Positions 23,863 through 33,322 are shown, numbered from the stretch's first letter. The stretch: 64,000 nucleotides of DNA from Nocardia bhagyanarayanae (GCF_006716565.1 NZ_VFPG01000001.1:5084001-5148000); one strand, 5' to 3'. Numbers and translations are program-made. The notes: a model not told the origin generated them from the letters alone.

Positions 23863-24516
23863 ATGCCCACCCTGGAATACCACGACAAGATCGCCGTCCT
23901 CGACCTCGGCGGCGACGAGAACCGCTTCTCCCCCGACTTCCTCGACGAGGTGAACGCCCACCTCGACACCGCCCTCGCCGAAGGCGCCCAAGGCCTGCTC
24001 ACCACCGCCAGCGGCAAGTTCTACTCCAACGGACTCGACCTGGACTGGCTCGGCGCCAACGCCGACCGCGCCCAGTGGTACGTCGCACGCGTGCAAGCGT
24101 TGTTCGCGCGAGTGCTCACCCTGCCCGTGCCCACCGCAGCCGCGCTGCCCGGACACGCCTTCGGCGCGGGCGCCATGCTCGCCATCGCCCACGACTACCG
24201 CGTCATGCGCGGCGATCGCGGCTACTTCTGCTTCCCCGAAGTCGACATCCGCATCCCCTTCACCCCGGGCATGGCCGCGCTCATCCAAGCCAAACTGACG
24301 CCCAAAACCGCGGTCGCGGCCATGACCACCGGCCGCCGCTACGGCGGCCAGGCCGCGGCCGACGTCGACATCGTCGACGCGACCGCCCCGGAAGGTCAGG
24401 TCACCGCCGCGGCGCTGGAAATGCTGCTGCCCTTGGGCGGCAAGGACTCCGGCACGCTCGGGGCGATCAAGAACACCATGTTCGCCCCGGCCGTCACCGC
24501 GCTGACCACGCCGTAG
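23863..24516 (+). CDS. enoyl-CoA isomerase-like crotonase-family protein
   Basis: 217-residue crotonase fold, short for a hydratase. The oxyanion hole PGHAFGAGAML has Met where hydratases have the first catalytic Glu, while the second Glu is kept in CFPEVDIRIPF. A single glutamate at that place is typical of delta3-delta2-enoyl-CoA isomerases, which shift double bonds during beta-oxidation of unsaturated chains. ATG 23863 with GAAGGAA upstream. Co-transcribed with the TetR gene. Confidence 0.83.
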   Translation: MPTLEYHDKIAVLDLGGDENRFSPDFLDEVNAHLDTALAEGAQGLLTTASGKFYSNGLDLDWLGANADRAQWYVARVQALFARVLTLPVPTAAALPGHAFGAGAMLAIAHDYRVMRGDRGYFCFPEVDIRIPFTPGMAALIQAKLTPKTAVAAMTTGRRYGGQAAADVDIVDATAPEGQVTAAALEMLLPLGGKDSGTLGAIKNTMFAPAVTALTTP

Positions 24517-24530
24517 TCCCCGCCGGGGTT

Positions 24531-24590
24531 CCTCGCGGACCTGTCACACGCCTCGCAGAGGGTCGCAGCCTGCGCGGAAGGTCCGCGAGG
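24531..24590. terminator. long hairpin between convergent genes
   Basis: Perfect 12-bp arms CCTCGCGGACCT (24531-24542) and AGGTCCGCGAGG (24579-24590) enclose 36 bases. It sits between the converging isomerase (ends 24516) and hydrolase (ends 24607) and can serve both strands. No long T-run. Confidence 0.5.
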
Positions 24591-24606
24591 TCGCGGATTT
24601 CGTCGG

Positions 24607-25335
24607 TCAGTGCGGCGGGGTGTTCTCGGGCTTGTTCAAGTGGGTCTCGAAGAAGGCGAAGATGCGTCGCCAGGCGTCGGCGGCCGCGTCGGCGTTGTGG
24701 CCAAGGCCGGTGACGCGCAGCAGCCGGTCGCCGGGAAAGGTGTTGGCGAAGCCGTGGGTGACGCCCGGATAGGTCTTGATGTCATGGGCGACACCGAAAT
24801 CGGTGAGCGTGCGCTCGAGCTTGGCGGGTGCGCCGACCAGCGACGGATCCAAGCGGGCGTAGCTGGCCACCACCGGGCAGATGCCGTCAAGCAAGGTGCG
24901 GTAGTCGCCGTACAGGCCCGGATAGAACGGGGCAGCGACATCGAAACCGCGCGGCGCGGTGAGCAAGGCGAACCCGCCGCCCATGCAGAAACCGACCACG
25001 GCGGTGCGCCCGGTGCACGCCGGATCGGACACCAGGCGATCGCGGGCGGCGAGGATGTCGCGGACCGGGACCGCGTCGGCATCGGACTCACCGCCGGTGA
25101 ACCACAACGCCCGCATCACCGCCCGCATACAGCGCGCGCGACCCCGCGAGAACAGATCGGGGGCGATCGCGAGATAGCCGTGCTCGGCGAGCATCGCGAC
25201 GTGCCCCTCGAGGTCGGTGCCGAGGCCGAGCACATCGTGGACGACGACAATGCCCGGCCACGGACCCGCACCCGCCGGGCGGGCCAGCAGCGCGGGCAGC
25301 GGACCATCCGGTGCGGATAGCTCGACGGTGTCCAT
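24607..25335 (-). CDS. dienelactone hydrolase family protein
   Basis: 242-residue alpha/beta hydrolase of the dienelactone hydrolase family. It uses Cys as nucleophile in GFCMGGGFAL, with the catalytic His in GVTHGFANTF and Asp likely in YARLDPS. HDVLGLGTDLEGHVAML near the amino end matches the family. ATG 25335. Such enzymes open lactones in aromatic degradation or act on diverse esters. Monocistronic here; a broken TetR gene lies upstream on the same strand. Confidence 0.87.
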   Translation of the reverse strand: MDTVELSAPDGPLPALLARPAGAGPWPGIVVVHDVLGLGTDLEGHVAMLAEHGYLAIAPDLFSRGRARCMRAVMRALWFTGGESDADAVPVRDILAARDRLVSDPACTGRTAVVGFCMGGGFALLTAPRGFDVAAPFYPGLYGDYRTLLDGICPVVASYARLDPSLVGAPAKLERTLTDFGVAHDIKTYPGVTHGFANTFPGDRLLRVTGLGHNADAAADAWRRIFAFFETHLNKPENTPPH

Positions 25336-25403
25336 GATCGGAAATGTACGCCGTGCGGGTCGCGGTCGAGGCGCGCTTGGACCACCTTCGGCGCGAAGTC
25401 CCA

Positions 25404-25758
25404 TCAGGGGCCGAGCGGGGCGGCCGCGAAATTTCGGTAGCGGTCGGCGGTGAAGCGACCCGGTTCCGAGACCACCAGTTGGGCGGCGCGCTCACCGGCG
25501 GCGAGCAAGGAGATCGCCGTCGGTTCGAGGTCCAGTTCCGCCACGCCGGGGCGATGAGCGCGGCCCTACTCCAGCAAGGCGCGCGAGAGCGAATCGCCTT
25601 CCGGTGTCGGCTCGTTCGCGCACCTGGTGCGGGGCGTCGACGGCGGGCAGCATCAGTAGCCGCCACGACCCCAAATGCGTGGCGACCGCGCGCAGCAGGT
25701 TGGTCATCGCGGTGAGCAGGATGTCGTCGATATCGGCGCCGGGCTCGAAGGCGGGCAT
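25404..25758 (-). pseudogene. TetR ligand-domain remnant (frameshifts, nonsense codon)
   Basis: Only the second half of a TetR-type repressor can be found. It begins with DIDDILLTAMTNLLRAVATH and LGSWRLLMLPA, then shifts frame after HQVRERADT to read EGDSLSRALLE followed by TAG, and resumes in frame only at VAELDLEPTAISLLAAGERA, ending in FTADRYRNFAAAPLGP at 25404. No helix-turn-helix is present upstream. At least one frameshift and one stop separate the pieces. It probably once regulated the dienelactone hydrolase downstream. Confidence 0.65.
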
Positions 25759-25930
25759 CGCCTCGCGCGGACGGCGAGCGCTTGGCCGTCACCGTGGACG
25801 TCGGATAGCTAGCCGGTCGCCGACGGTCATCGATGTCGATCCTGCAACCAGGCGTTGGATAGCAAAACGCCAGAGCACACGGCGAGTCGCTGGGAGATTG
25901 CGCGGTGGAAGCTGGGGATATGCTGGGTCG

Positions 25931-26890
25931 GTGGTGTCCGCGCCGTCGCCGATGCTGGCCCTCTCCGGACGACCGCCCGGGAATCCGGACGGTTGGGCCT
26001 TCGAGATGAAATGGGACGGCATGCGCGTCGTCGCGGCGGCGGGCGAAGGCGACTGTCAGCTCTACAGCCGCAACCGCAAACACGTCACCGGCTCGTTCCC
26101 CGAAATCGCCGCCGCCGTCGCCGCGGCGGTCGGCGAGCATCCGGCCACCATCGACGGTGAGATCGTGGCGCCGGAAGGCGCCGGCGGCACGCCGTCGTTC
26201 TCCCGGCTCCAGCGCCGCATGCACGTGCGCGCGCCCTCCGCGCAGCTGATCAGGGACGTTCCGGTGCTGTACATGATCTTCGATCTGCTCGCCCTAGACG
26301 GCCACGCCACCACCACACTGTCGTACCGGCAGCGGCGGGAGCTGCTCGCCCAACTCGACATCGCCCGCCCGCCGATCCAGTTGTCGCCTTACTGGACCGA
26401 CATCGAGCCCGAGACACTCTCGGCGGCCGCGGCGGAGAACGGGCTCGAGGGTCTGGTCGCCAAGCGTCTCGACTCCACGTATCAACCGGGTGAACGGTCG
26501 CGCAACTGGATCAAGATGCCGTTCCGGAAAACCACCGAAGCCGTCATCGCCGGATGGTTGCCCGGAAATGGCCCGTTCGCCAATACATTCGGGTCGGTGA
26601 TTCTCGGCGCGCACGATTCGGCGGGACGGCTGGTGCATATCGGCAATGTCGGGACCGGATGGAAAATCGCGGAACGGCGCAGTCTGCGCGCCCGCCTGGA
26701 CGAACTCGCCCGTCCCGACACACCTTTCGACGTGCCGCCGCCGCGCGCGATCGCCGTGCTGGCGCACTGGGTAGAGCCGGAGTTGGTCGCCGATATCGAA
26801 TATCGAGAAGTCACCTCCGAAGGGTTGCGGCACCCGAGTTGGCGGGGTCTGCGGATCGACAAGACGCCCGCGGAGATCGAAGTGCCGTAA
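25931..26890 (+). CDS. ATP-dependent DNA ligase, LigC-like
   Basis: 319 residues: a nucleotidyltransferase domain followed by an OB-fold, with no polymerase or nuclease domain. The adenylated lysine is Lys27 in FEMKWDGMR; other motifs are YMIFDLLALDG, EGLVAKRLDSTY and NWIKMPFRK. This is the minimal end-joining ligase type known as LigC in mycobacteria, which seals nicks in short-gap repair and backup end joining. GTG 25931 or 25934 is the start; upstream sequence shows no homology. It lies between two TetR remnants on the opposite strand. Confidence 0.85.
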   Translation: MVSAPSPMLALSGRPPGNPDGWAFEMKWDGMRVVAAAGEGDCQLYSRNRKHVTGSFPEIAAAVAAAVGEHPATIDGEIVAPEGAGGTPSFSRLQRRMHVRAPSAQLIRDVPVLYMIFDLLALDGHATTTLSYRQRRELLAQLDIARPPIQLSPYWTDIEPETLSAAAAENGLEGLVAKRLDSTYQPGERSRNWIKMPFRKTTEAVIAGWLPGNGPFANTFGSVILGAHDSAGRLVHIGNVGTGWKIAERRSLRARLDELARPDTPFDVPPPRAIAVLAHWVEPELVADIEYREVTSEGLRHPSWRGLRIDKTPAEIEVP

Positions 26891-26971
26891 CGGCGTCGGA
26901 GGCGACCCGCTCGCCCGCGTCGAGGGACTATCGCCGAGCACGCGCCCTATCGGGCGTCCGGTGTCACCTGT

Positions 26972-27460
26972 TCGACGGTGGCCGAGGCGGGAAACGACCA
27001 GGTGGGCGAGCATGTAGACGGTGAAGTCGAACTCGCGATCGCGGTCGATACCCGCGAGGTACGGCGCGGCGAGGGAGACCTGTGGCAAACCGGATGCCTC
27101 GAGCGTGTTCTGCCGCTCGGCGATTCTCTCTGGGTCGCTGGTTCCGAACGTCGGACCGGCGGAAACCTCGCGAAGCAGGGTTCCGATCAACGTGGCCAGC
27201 AGAGTGCGCGTGAGGTGGACCGCGTGCTCGGGGTAGCACCCCGTCCGCCGCGGCACCGTGAGGGCGCCTTCGACGGGGGCGAGGCCCGCGGTCGAGGAGA
27301 GCTGGCGTGTCAGGACCAATGTCGCGGCCCGCGGATGGGCGATGGTGATGCGGCGGAATTCGCCGGCCCAGGCGCGTAGATCGTCTTCGAGGGAGTCGGT
27401 CTCTTCCAGCGGGCGCAGTACGCCTTCGACATCACCACCGAGGGCGAAGAGTGACAGCGG
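26972..27460 (-). pseudogene. TetR (TetR_C_1-type) ligand-domain remnant
   Basis: Carboxy-terminal domain of a TetR repressor with no DNA-binding part: DDLRAWAGEFRRITIAHPRA, LTRTLLATLIGTLLREVSAG, SGLPQVSLAAPYLAGIDRDR and EFDFTVYMLAHLV are family-typical. Upstream, where the helix-turn-helix should be, the frame runs into the promoter of the gene at 27530. It also lacks a stop where homologues end and reads on for over 200 codons antisense to the ligase. A second ligand-domain-only remnant beside the DNA ligase. Confidence 0.62.
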
Positions 27461-27529
27461 CGGCCCACCTCGCCGTGACCGAGTAGGCTCATCTCCGATC
27501 TTGCGAAACAACAAGGGGGAAAGATCACC

Positions 27530-28045
27530 ATGCGTCGTCACCTAGGGGCATTCGCAGTCGTCACCGCAGCGGCAATTGGGATCCTGGGGAGCTCGGGCAC
27601 CGCCGTCGCTTACCCGAACATCTACGAGGGCCTCGAGATCGGCGACTGCGCCGCCTACGATCGCACGAACCAGGTCGGCGGACCCGCCGATTGCGATTCT
27701 GTACAAGCGAATTATCGCCTGGTGGAGAAGTATCAGCTCGCGCCGGAAACCGCGGGCATGGAATGCGGTGATCCGATGGCCGCGGTCTCCTATCACCATC
27801 GCACAGATGACGGCACCCGCTTGGCCCTCTACTGCTTCGCCAACAACTTTCGGGTCGGTGACTGCTGGAACTTCACCGATGTCAGGGAACGGCGTCGTGT
27901 GGACTGCGACGCGCGTGAACCTGAAACAAGCCGCCTCACGGCGGTTTACGAAGGCGTCTCGAACGCTGCCCTCTGCCACGACCAGAACACCGACGCCGTC
28001 GTCTGGGAAAAGCCCCGGCTCACCGTCTGCATTACACCGAGCTAG
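27530..28045 (+). CDS. secreted cysteine-rich protein with two LppU-like repeats
   Basis: 171 residues with a Sec signal peptide (MRRHLGAFAVVTAAAIGILG, cleavage probably after AVA near residue 27). The mature part has eight cysteines in two copies of one pattern: IGDCAAYD then PADCDS, MECGD, LYCFAN, and VGDCWNF then VDCDA, ALCHDQ, TVCITP. GDC followed by a second Cys and YR/LV resembles LppU/SCO3897-type secreted proteins. Four disulfides are likely. ATG 27530 follows AAGGGGGAAAG. Role unknown; probably cell-envelope or extracellular. Confidence 0.72.
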   Translation: MRRHLGAFAVVTAAAIGILGSSGTAVAYPNIYEGLEIGDCAAYDRTNQVGGPADCDSVQANYRLVEKYQLAPETAGMECGDPMAAVSYHHRTDDGTRLALYCFANNFRVGDCWNFTDVRERRRVDCDAREPETSRLTAVYEGVSNAALCHDQNTDAVVWEKPRLTVCITPS

Positions 28046-28068
28046 CGCCACGGTGGCAGACGCCGAGT

Positions 28069-28094
28069 GCGCCCGGATCGACGGATCAGGGCGC
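28069..28094. terminator. stem-loop between convergent genes
   Basis: GCGCCC and GGGCGC arms, one G.A mismatch, then GATC/GATC around a GACG loop. It lies between the secreted protein (ends 28045) and the F0 operon (ends 28116), so it is placed to end both. Confidence 0.5.
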
Positions 28095-28115
28095 GGGGAG
28101 GCGGTCGAGCCGAGA

Positions 28116-28661
28116 TCAGGTCGGGCCGGTGAGCTCCTCGGTGGCTCTGGCTCGCGCTGTCAGTTCGTCGAGGAAACGATCGATGCTGTTCGATCTGGCG
28201 AGCGGTGATTCGAGTAGGTCACGGGCTATGGACTCGGCGCGGTCGATCACCGCGGTGGTGAGGTCGTGGGTGAGTTCTTCCTCCAGTTGTCGATGCGCTC
28301 GAGCGATATCGCGTAGACCTTCTCGGCGCACCCGGTCGACTTCGGCCGCCGCGGTGTCGCGCAGTGCGGTGACGATCCGGTCGGCGTCGTCACGTGCCTG
28401 GCGGCCGATGCGCGCGACCTCGATCTCGGCGGCCGCGACCGCCTCGGCGAAAGCACGTTCGGCGGCGGCCAATTCGGTCGCGGCGTCCGCGCTTTCCGTC
28501 ATCTGGTCGTCGATCGTGCGCTGCGCTTTCCGCATGACCGTCCGCACTCGCGGGGCGACCCATTTCGACAGTGCCCCGAGGATGACGGCGAAGCCGAACA
28601 GCTGGCTGACGAATACCGGCCAGTCCCAGGTGATGTCGTAGATGCCGTCGCCGGTGTTCAT
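28116..28661 (-). CDS. F-type ATPase b'-like subunit, no delta domain
   Basis: 181 residues. One amino-terminal membrane helix (FVSQLFGFAVILGALSKWVA), then a long charged amphipathic helix rich in Ala/Glu/Arg as in b subunits. It matches the first third of the actinobacterial b-delta fusion (AtpH), which is about 440 residues. Here the delta domain that caps F1 is absent, and there are only 70 bases to the next gene, so it was not lost to a nearby frameshift. ATG 28661 overlaps the b-subunit stop (ATGA). Last gene of the F0 operon. With the b subunit it could form a b/b' stalk. Confidence 0.78.
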   Translation of the reverse strand: MNTGDGIYDITWDWPVFVSQLFGFAVILGALSKWVAPRVRTVMRKAQRTIDDQMTESADAATELAAAERAFAEAVAAAEIEVARIGRQARDDADRIVTALRDTAAAEVDRVRREGLRDIARAHRQLEEELTHDLTTAVIDRAESIARDLLESPLARSNSIDRFLDELTARARATEELTGPT

Positions 28662-29116
28662 CGTCGTCCACCTCCGATCACCCGATCCGCCAGGTCGTGG
28701 GCAAGGGGATCGAGACGCGTGTCGAATCGTGCCGCCGCCGCGGCGGCCTGGGTTCGCAGTTCCGCGGTGGCCGTGGCCACCATCTCGTCGGTCCGGTCTC
28801 GGGCGTGATCGCGGTTCGCGACCAGGATCGCCCGGCCTTCGTTCCTGGCCTGTTCGCGTAACCGCGCCGCGTCGGCGTGGGCGCGGGCGAGCGCGGACCG
28901 GTAGCGGTCCTCGGCCGCGGCGAACGCTTCCCGCGCCTGTCGCCGGTGGTCGGCGGCTTCGGTGACGCGGGCCTCGCGTTGGTCGAGGACCTCGCGGATC
29001 GGTGGTACCACGAACAACCAGATGACCGCGAACACGAGGAGAAAGATCGCCAGCTCGACGAAGAACGTGCCGTTGGGGAGCAAGAAGTTCTCGGCCGCAA
29101 GGCTTTCGGCTCTCAT
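28658..29116 (-). CDS. atpF: F-type ATPase subunit b
   Basis: 152 residues. The amino end LLPNGTFFVELAIFLLVFAV is the membrane anchor, followed by VVPPIREVLDQREARVTEA, the standard start of the cytoplasmic stalk helix. The remainder is a continuous coiled-coil-like helix. It would join the a/c membrane parts to F1. It lies 4 bases after the c-subunit gene and overlaps the b' gene by 4 bases. Length is normal to slightly short. This is a second, accessory copy unless the main atp operon is elsewhere, as it must be for growth. Confidence 0.85.
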   Translation of the reverse strand: MRAESLAAENFLLPNGTFFVELAIFLLVFAVIWLFVVPPIREVLDQREARVTEAADHRRQAREAFAAAEDRYRSALARAHADAARLREQARNEGRAILVANRDHARDRTDEMVATATAELRTQAAAAAARFDTRLDPLAHDLADRVIGGGRR

Positions 29117-29120
29117 GGCG

Positions 29121-29441
<321 letters not shown>

Positions 29442-30164
29442 TCAGTGCTTTTCGTGGTCGACAGCGGTGGCCTGGCCGAAATAGAGGACGGTCAGCAGAG
29501 CGAAGATGAAGGCCTGGATGAGTCCTACGAACAGGTCGAACAGCTTCCACGCCGCGTTCGGACCCCAGCTGAGCCAGGCGGGCAGCAGTGCGATCACCGA
29601 GATCATCACCCCGCCCGCGAACATGTTGCCGAACAACCGCAGCGCCAACGACAACGGTTTGGCGATCTCCTCGATGACGTTGATCAGCACCATCGGTCCC
29701 CAACCCATATGGCCCTTGAGCAGCTGCTTCACATGTCCGATCGGACCGCGGCGCGCCATGCCCGCGGCCTGGTAGCAGACGAACACGAACAGGGCCAGCG
29801 CGTAGGTGAAGTTGACATCGGCGGCGGGCGGTTTGATCAGCTCACCGGCGCCGTACTGCACCGGCAGCACCGACAACCAGTTCGACAGCAGCACGAAGAC
29901 GAACAGCGTCACCGCGAGCGGCAGGACGAACGGGGCGAGCCGAAGTCCCACAGCGCTTTCCACCTGCGCGCGCATCTGCACCGTGACCGCTTCGAAGAAC
30001 AACTGCACGCCGCCGGGGACCCCGGACGTCAGTCTGATGCGCAGATAGAAGGCCAGGCCGAGCACGACGACGGCCGCGACAAGGGTCGCGACGATCGTGT
30101 CGACGTGAAAGTCCATGCCGAACAGGTGCGCGGTTTCATGGTGTCCCACTTCGACTTTCGTCAT
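29442..30164 (-). CDS. atpB: F-type ATPase subunit a
   Basis: 240-residue membrane protein with five or six helices. The essential arginine is present as Arg176 in [15 protein letters not shown], and the preceding [12 protein letters not shown] carries the usual acidic pair of the half-channel. It has [19 protein letters not shown] at the amino end. ATG 30164 overlaps the AtpI stop (ATGA); a longer frame to 30197 was rejected. It forms the two half-channels against the c-ring. All residues needed for proton flow are intact. Confidence 0.88.
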   Translation of the reverse strand: MTKVEVGHHETAHLFGMDFHVDTIVATLVAAVVVLGLAFYLRIRLTSGVPGGVQLFFEAVTVQMRAQVESAVGLRLAPFVLPLAVTLFVFVLLSNWLSVLPVQYGAGELIKPPAADVNFTYALALFVFVCYQAAGMARRGPIGHVKQLLKGHMGWGPMVLINVIEEIAKPLSLALRLFGNMFAGGVMISVIALLPAWLSWGPNAAWKLFDLFVGLIQAFIFALLTVLYFGQATAVDHEKH

Positions 30165-30526
30165 CGTGCCCGCCGAAGGGCCGGTGCGGCTGCCCACAAC
30201 GCGGCGCCGATCTGAAATGTCACCAGGCCGTACAGGATGCCAAGTCCGTCCGGCCGCGTCAGGACACCGGCGACCAGCGCGAGCGCCGTGACGGCGAACA
30301 GCCGCACTCCGGTGATGGCCGCCAAAGGCCCTTTGCCCGAGGTGCTCTCACTCACGAGCGCGGCCACGCCCAAGCGGGTCAGCCACGCGTTGGTCAACCC
30401 CAAACCGATTCCGGCCCCGATGAATACACCCAACAGCAGCCGATCGTGCATCCCGGCGGCGGCGAGAACCGTGATTCCCACCGCGGTAGAGACGATGATC
30501 GGGCCGCGGTCGCCGTTGACCGTCAT
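30161..30526 (-). CDS. atpI: AtpI-like membrane protein
   Basis: 121 residues with four hydrophobic segments ([66 protein letters not shown]). Position at the head of an atp operon and the helix pattern identify it as the AtpI/hypothetical small subunit that helps c-ring assembly. GGGAGGG before ATG 30526. Preceded by two perfect inverted repeats at 30555-30610, so transcription is probably controlled. Confidence 0.75.
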   Translation of the reverse strand: MTVNGDRGPIIVSTAVGITVLAAAGMHDRLLLGVFIGAGIGLGLTNAWLTRLGVAALVSESTSGKGPLAAITGVRLFAVTALALVAGVLTRPDGLGILYGLVTFQIGAALWAAAPALRRAR

Positions 30527-30554
30527 GTGCCCTCCCTCGGCGATGAATGGCGAT

Positions 30555-30571
30555 GGAAGGCAATGCCTTCC
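30555..30571. promoter_or_regulatory. palindrome upstream of F0 operon
   Basis: GGAAGGCA-A-TGCCTTCC, perfect 8-bp arms around one base, 29 bases upstream of the AtpI start. Candidate operator or 5' UTR hairpin. Confidence 0.5.
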
Positions 30572-30593
30572 GCGTCACAAGCTCATTCTTGCT

Positions 30594-30610
30594 TACTACT
30601 GCACGTAGTA
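30594..30610. promoter_or_regulatory. second dyad upstream of F0 operon
   Basis: TACTAC-TGCAC-GTAGTA, perfect 6-bp arms, in an AT-richer stretch that is the likely promoter of the F0 operon. Confidence 0.48.
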
Positions 30611-30688
30611 CAAGAGAAGCAGACAAATCGGACTAATCGGTCAGGCGAAGCGCAGTGGCACTGCCGGGTCGTGCGGAGCTGTTCAGCG

Positions 30689-31273
30689 TCAGCGGCGGAA
30701 ACGCTGCCACCAACGGCGCTTCGGGCCGGTGGACGATTCCTCGACACCTCGCCCCGAGGTTTCCGCTGCCTGCTTCGCGAAGGATTGCGCCGAGGATGTG
30801 GGCGCGGGTTCGGGCGCGCGGCGCGTCGACTCCGTGGCTCCGCGTCGCGATAGGGCTGCACCCGACGCGGACGCACGCTCGTCCCGCCACCGCCGCACCA
30901 CCGTGTCGGCATCGACAGGGCCAACCGGCACATGCGGCGGCGTCGGCACCCGCACATACCGGACCACCCGCTGATTGAGTTCGGCGATCGCGGCGCGCAC
31001 CTCACGCTCGGTGTCCAGTTCGGCGACCGTCTCCTGGATGCGCTCCACATCGCGGCGCAAAACGAGCGATTCCGGCAACATGCCGTCGGCCCGAATCCCC
31101 TCGCGCTGCAAGTAACTGCGCAACCACCAGTTCTCGTCCACCTGGGTGCCGACCCCGGGTAGCGGCCGACCCGCCCCGCGCAAATTGTCGAATTCCCCGC
31201 GCTCGGTGGCCTCGCGGACCTGCTTGTCGATCCACGATTCGAAGGTCTGATCCGGCGGTTTGCGCTCGGTCAT
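30689..31273 (-). CDS. DUF1992 (DnaJ-C28-like) protein
   Basis: 194 residues. The amino-terminal 110 match DUF1992: SWIDKQVREATERGEFDNL, GAGRPLPG, and LPESLVLRRDVERIQE. This domain is found in bacterial proteins and in the human DNAJC28 homologue, with no firm function. The carboxy-terminal 80 residues are low-complexity and basic (GPKRRWWQRFRR). ATG 31273. Monocistronic, divergent from the acyl-CoA synthetase. Confidence 0.83.
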   Translation of the reverse strand: MTERKPPDQTFESWIDKQVREATERGEFDNLRGAGRPLPGVGTQVDENWWLRSYLQREGIRADGMLPESLVLRRDVERIQETVAELDTEREVRAAIAELNQRVVRYVRVPTPPHVPVGPVDADTVVRRWRDERASASGAALSRRGATESTRRAPEPAPTSSAQSFAKQAAETSGRGVEESSTGPKRRWWQRFRR

Positions 31274-31389
31274 GCCGTCCAGCCTACCCACCGGTTCGAG
31301 CGACGTTTCTCGCGCTGCGAGCAGGTTTCGGGGAAAGCCGGCGCGCAGCGCCCCGCCCGACCTACCGTCAGAGCACAGTGCCGGGCGTC

Positions 31390-33222
31390 GTGAGTGAGAC
31401 CGAAATGACCGAACCGAACACCTCCTGTGCCGCCTTCCAGCGTGTCGCCGCGATCGATCCGGACGCGGTCGCCGTCCGCTCGATCGGCGGGGAGCAAAGT
31501 CTGACGTGGCGTGCGTATTCCGAACAGGTCCGGGCCGTCGCGGGCGGGCTGAGCGCGCTCGGCGTGGGGCGCGGTGACACCGTGGCCCTGATGATGGGCA
31601 ATCGCGTCGAGTTCTATCCGCTCGAGGTCGGCGCGCAGCACACCGGCGCCACGTCGTTCTCGGTGTACAACACCCTCGCGCCCGACCAGCTGCGGTACGT
31701 GTTCACCAACGCGGGCAACCGGGTGGTGATCTGCGAGGAGCAGTACGTCGAACGGGTCCGCGGCTGCGGCGCGCCGATCGAGACCATCGTGTGCGTCGAC
31801 GGCGCGCCCGAGGGAACCATCGGTGTCGACGAGCTGATGGCCTCGGCCGCCGAGGATTTCGATTTCGAGGCGACCTGGCGTGCCGTGCGCCCGTACGACA
31901 TCGTCACCCTCTGCTACACCTCCGGCACCACCGGCAACCCCAAGGGTGTGGAGATCACGCACGAGAATCTGCTGTTCGAAGCCCGTGCGTTCGCCTCGGT
32001 GCTGCCGGTCGAATTCGGCGACCGCCAAACCTCCTACCTGCCGACCGCGCACATGGCCGACCGGTTCACCGCGCTGTATCTGCAGGAGGTGTTCGGCACG
32101 CAGATCACCGCCGTCCCCGACCGCGCGCAGCTGCCCGCCGCGCTGCTCGACGTGCGCCCCACCATCTGGGGCGCGGTTCCGCGGGTGTGGGAGAAGTTCA
32201 AAGCGGCCATCGAGTTCTCTGTCGCCAACGAGCCCGATCCCACCACCAAGGCCGCCTTGCAGTGGGCGCTCGACACCGCCCGCCGCAAGGCCGAGGCCCG
32301 GCTGCGCGAGGAGCCGCTCGATCCCGCCCTCGCCGAGGAATGGGCGCGCGCCGATGCCGCGGTGTTGTCGAAGTTGCGCGCGAAACTCGGTCTGGACCAG
32401 GTGAAGTGGGCGATGTCGGGCGCCGCGCCGGTGCCGCCGGAGACGCTCGGGTTCTTCTTCGGGCTCGGTATCCCGATCTCCGAGGTGTGGGGGATGTCGG
32501 AGCTGACCTGCGTGGCCAGCGTGAGCCCGCCCGACCAGGCGCGCTTGGGCACCGTCGGCAAGCTGCTGCCCGGGCTGGAAAGCTCCGTCACCGACGATGG
32601 TGAGTTCCTGGTGCGCGGACCGCTGGTGATGCGCGGCTATCGCAAGGAACCCGACAAGACCACCGCCGCGCTCGACGACGACGGCTGGCTGCACACCGGC
32701 GACATCATCACCGTCGACGAGGACGGCTACCTGAAGGTGGTCGACCGCAAGAAGGAATTGATCATCAACTCGGCGGGCAAGAACATGTCGCCCGCCAATA
32801 TCGAGAACGCCATCAAGGCGGCCACGCCGCTGGTCGGATCGCTGGCGGTGATCGGGGATCGGCGGCCGTTCACCACCGCGCTCATCGTGCTCGACGCCGA
32901 ATCCGCGGCACCCTATGCCGCCCAGCACGGCCTGCCGGATTCCTCGGCCGCCGCACTCGCCGCCGACCCCGGTGTGATCACGGCGATCGCGCGCGGTGTC
33001 GCGGCGGGCAATGCGGCGCTGTCGCGTGTCGAGCAGGTCAAGCGGTTCACGATTCTGCCGGTCTTCTGGGAGCCGGGCGGCGACGAGATCACCCTGACGA
33101 TGAAACTGCGCCGCAAGCCCATCGCCGAGAAGTACGCGGCCGAGATCGAAGAGCTCTATGCGGACCGACCGGATGGTTCGGTGCACGAGCCGATCGAGGC
33201 GCAGGACACCGCGGTGAGCTAG
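31390..33222 (+). CDS. long-chain fatty acyl-CoA synthetase (FadD15-like)
   Basis: 610-residue AMP-forming ligase. ATP-binding motif YTSGTTGNPKGVE, the SYLPTAHMADR block, SGAAPVPPETLGFFFGLG, YRKEPDKT, hinge GYLKVVDRKKEL and the carboxy-terminal lysine region GGDEITLTMKLRRK. It activates long-chain fatty acids as acyl-CoA. The start is uncertain among GTG 31378, GTG 31390 and ATG 31405; none has a strong ribosome site. A second, clearly paralogous enzyme is at 59788. Monocistronic. Confidence 0.9.
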   Translation: MSETEMTEPNTSCAAFQRVAAIDPDAVAVRSIGGEQSLTWRAYSEQVRAVAGGLSALGVGRGDTVALMMGNRVEFYPLEVGAQHTGATSFSVYNTLAPDQLRYVFTNAGNRVVICEEQYVERVRGCGAPIETIVCVDGAPEGTIGVDELMASAAEDFDFEATWRAVRPYDIVTLCYTSGTTGNPKGVEITHENLLFEARAFASVLPVEFGDRQTSYLPTAHMADRFTALYLQEVFGTQITAVPDRAQLPAALLDVRPTIWGAVPRVWEKFKAAIEFSVANEPDPTTKAALQWALDTARRKAEARLREEPLDPALAEEWARADAAVLSKLRAKLGLDQVKWAMSGAAPVPPETLGFFFGLGIPISEVWGMSELTCVASVSPPDQARLGTVGKLLPGLESSVTDDGEFLVRGPLVMRGYRKEPDKTTAALDDDGWLHTGDIITVDEDGYLKVVDRKKELIINSAGKNMSPANIENAIKAATPLVGSLAVIGDRRPFTTALIVLDAESAAPYAAQHGLPDSSAAALAADPGVITAIARGVAAGNAALSRVEQVKRFTILPVFWEPGGDEITLTMKLRRKPIAEKYAAEIEELYADRPDGSVHEPIEAQDTAVS

Positions 33223-33322
33223 CGCCGAACCGCCCGCCTCGGCCGGTTACCCGCACTGTTGTATCAGCGATCCCACAGTTCTAATTTAGGTAATACGAAA
33301 ACTGCGGGAAAGGCGTGCGGTG

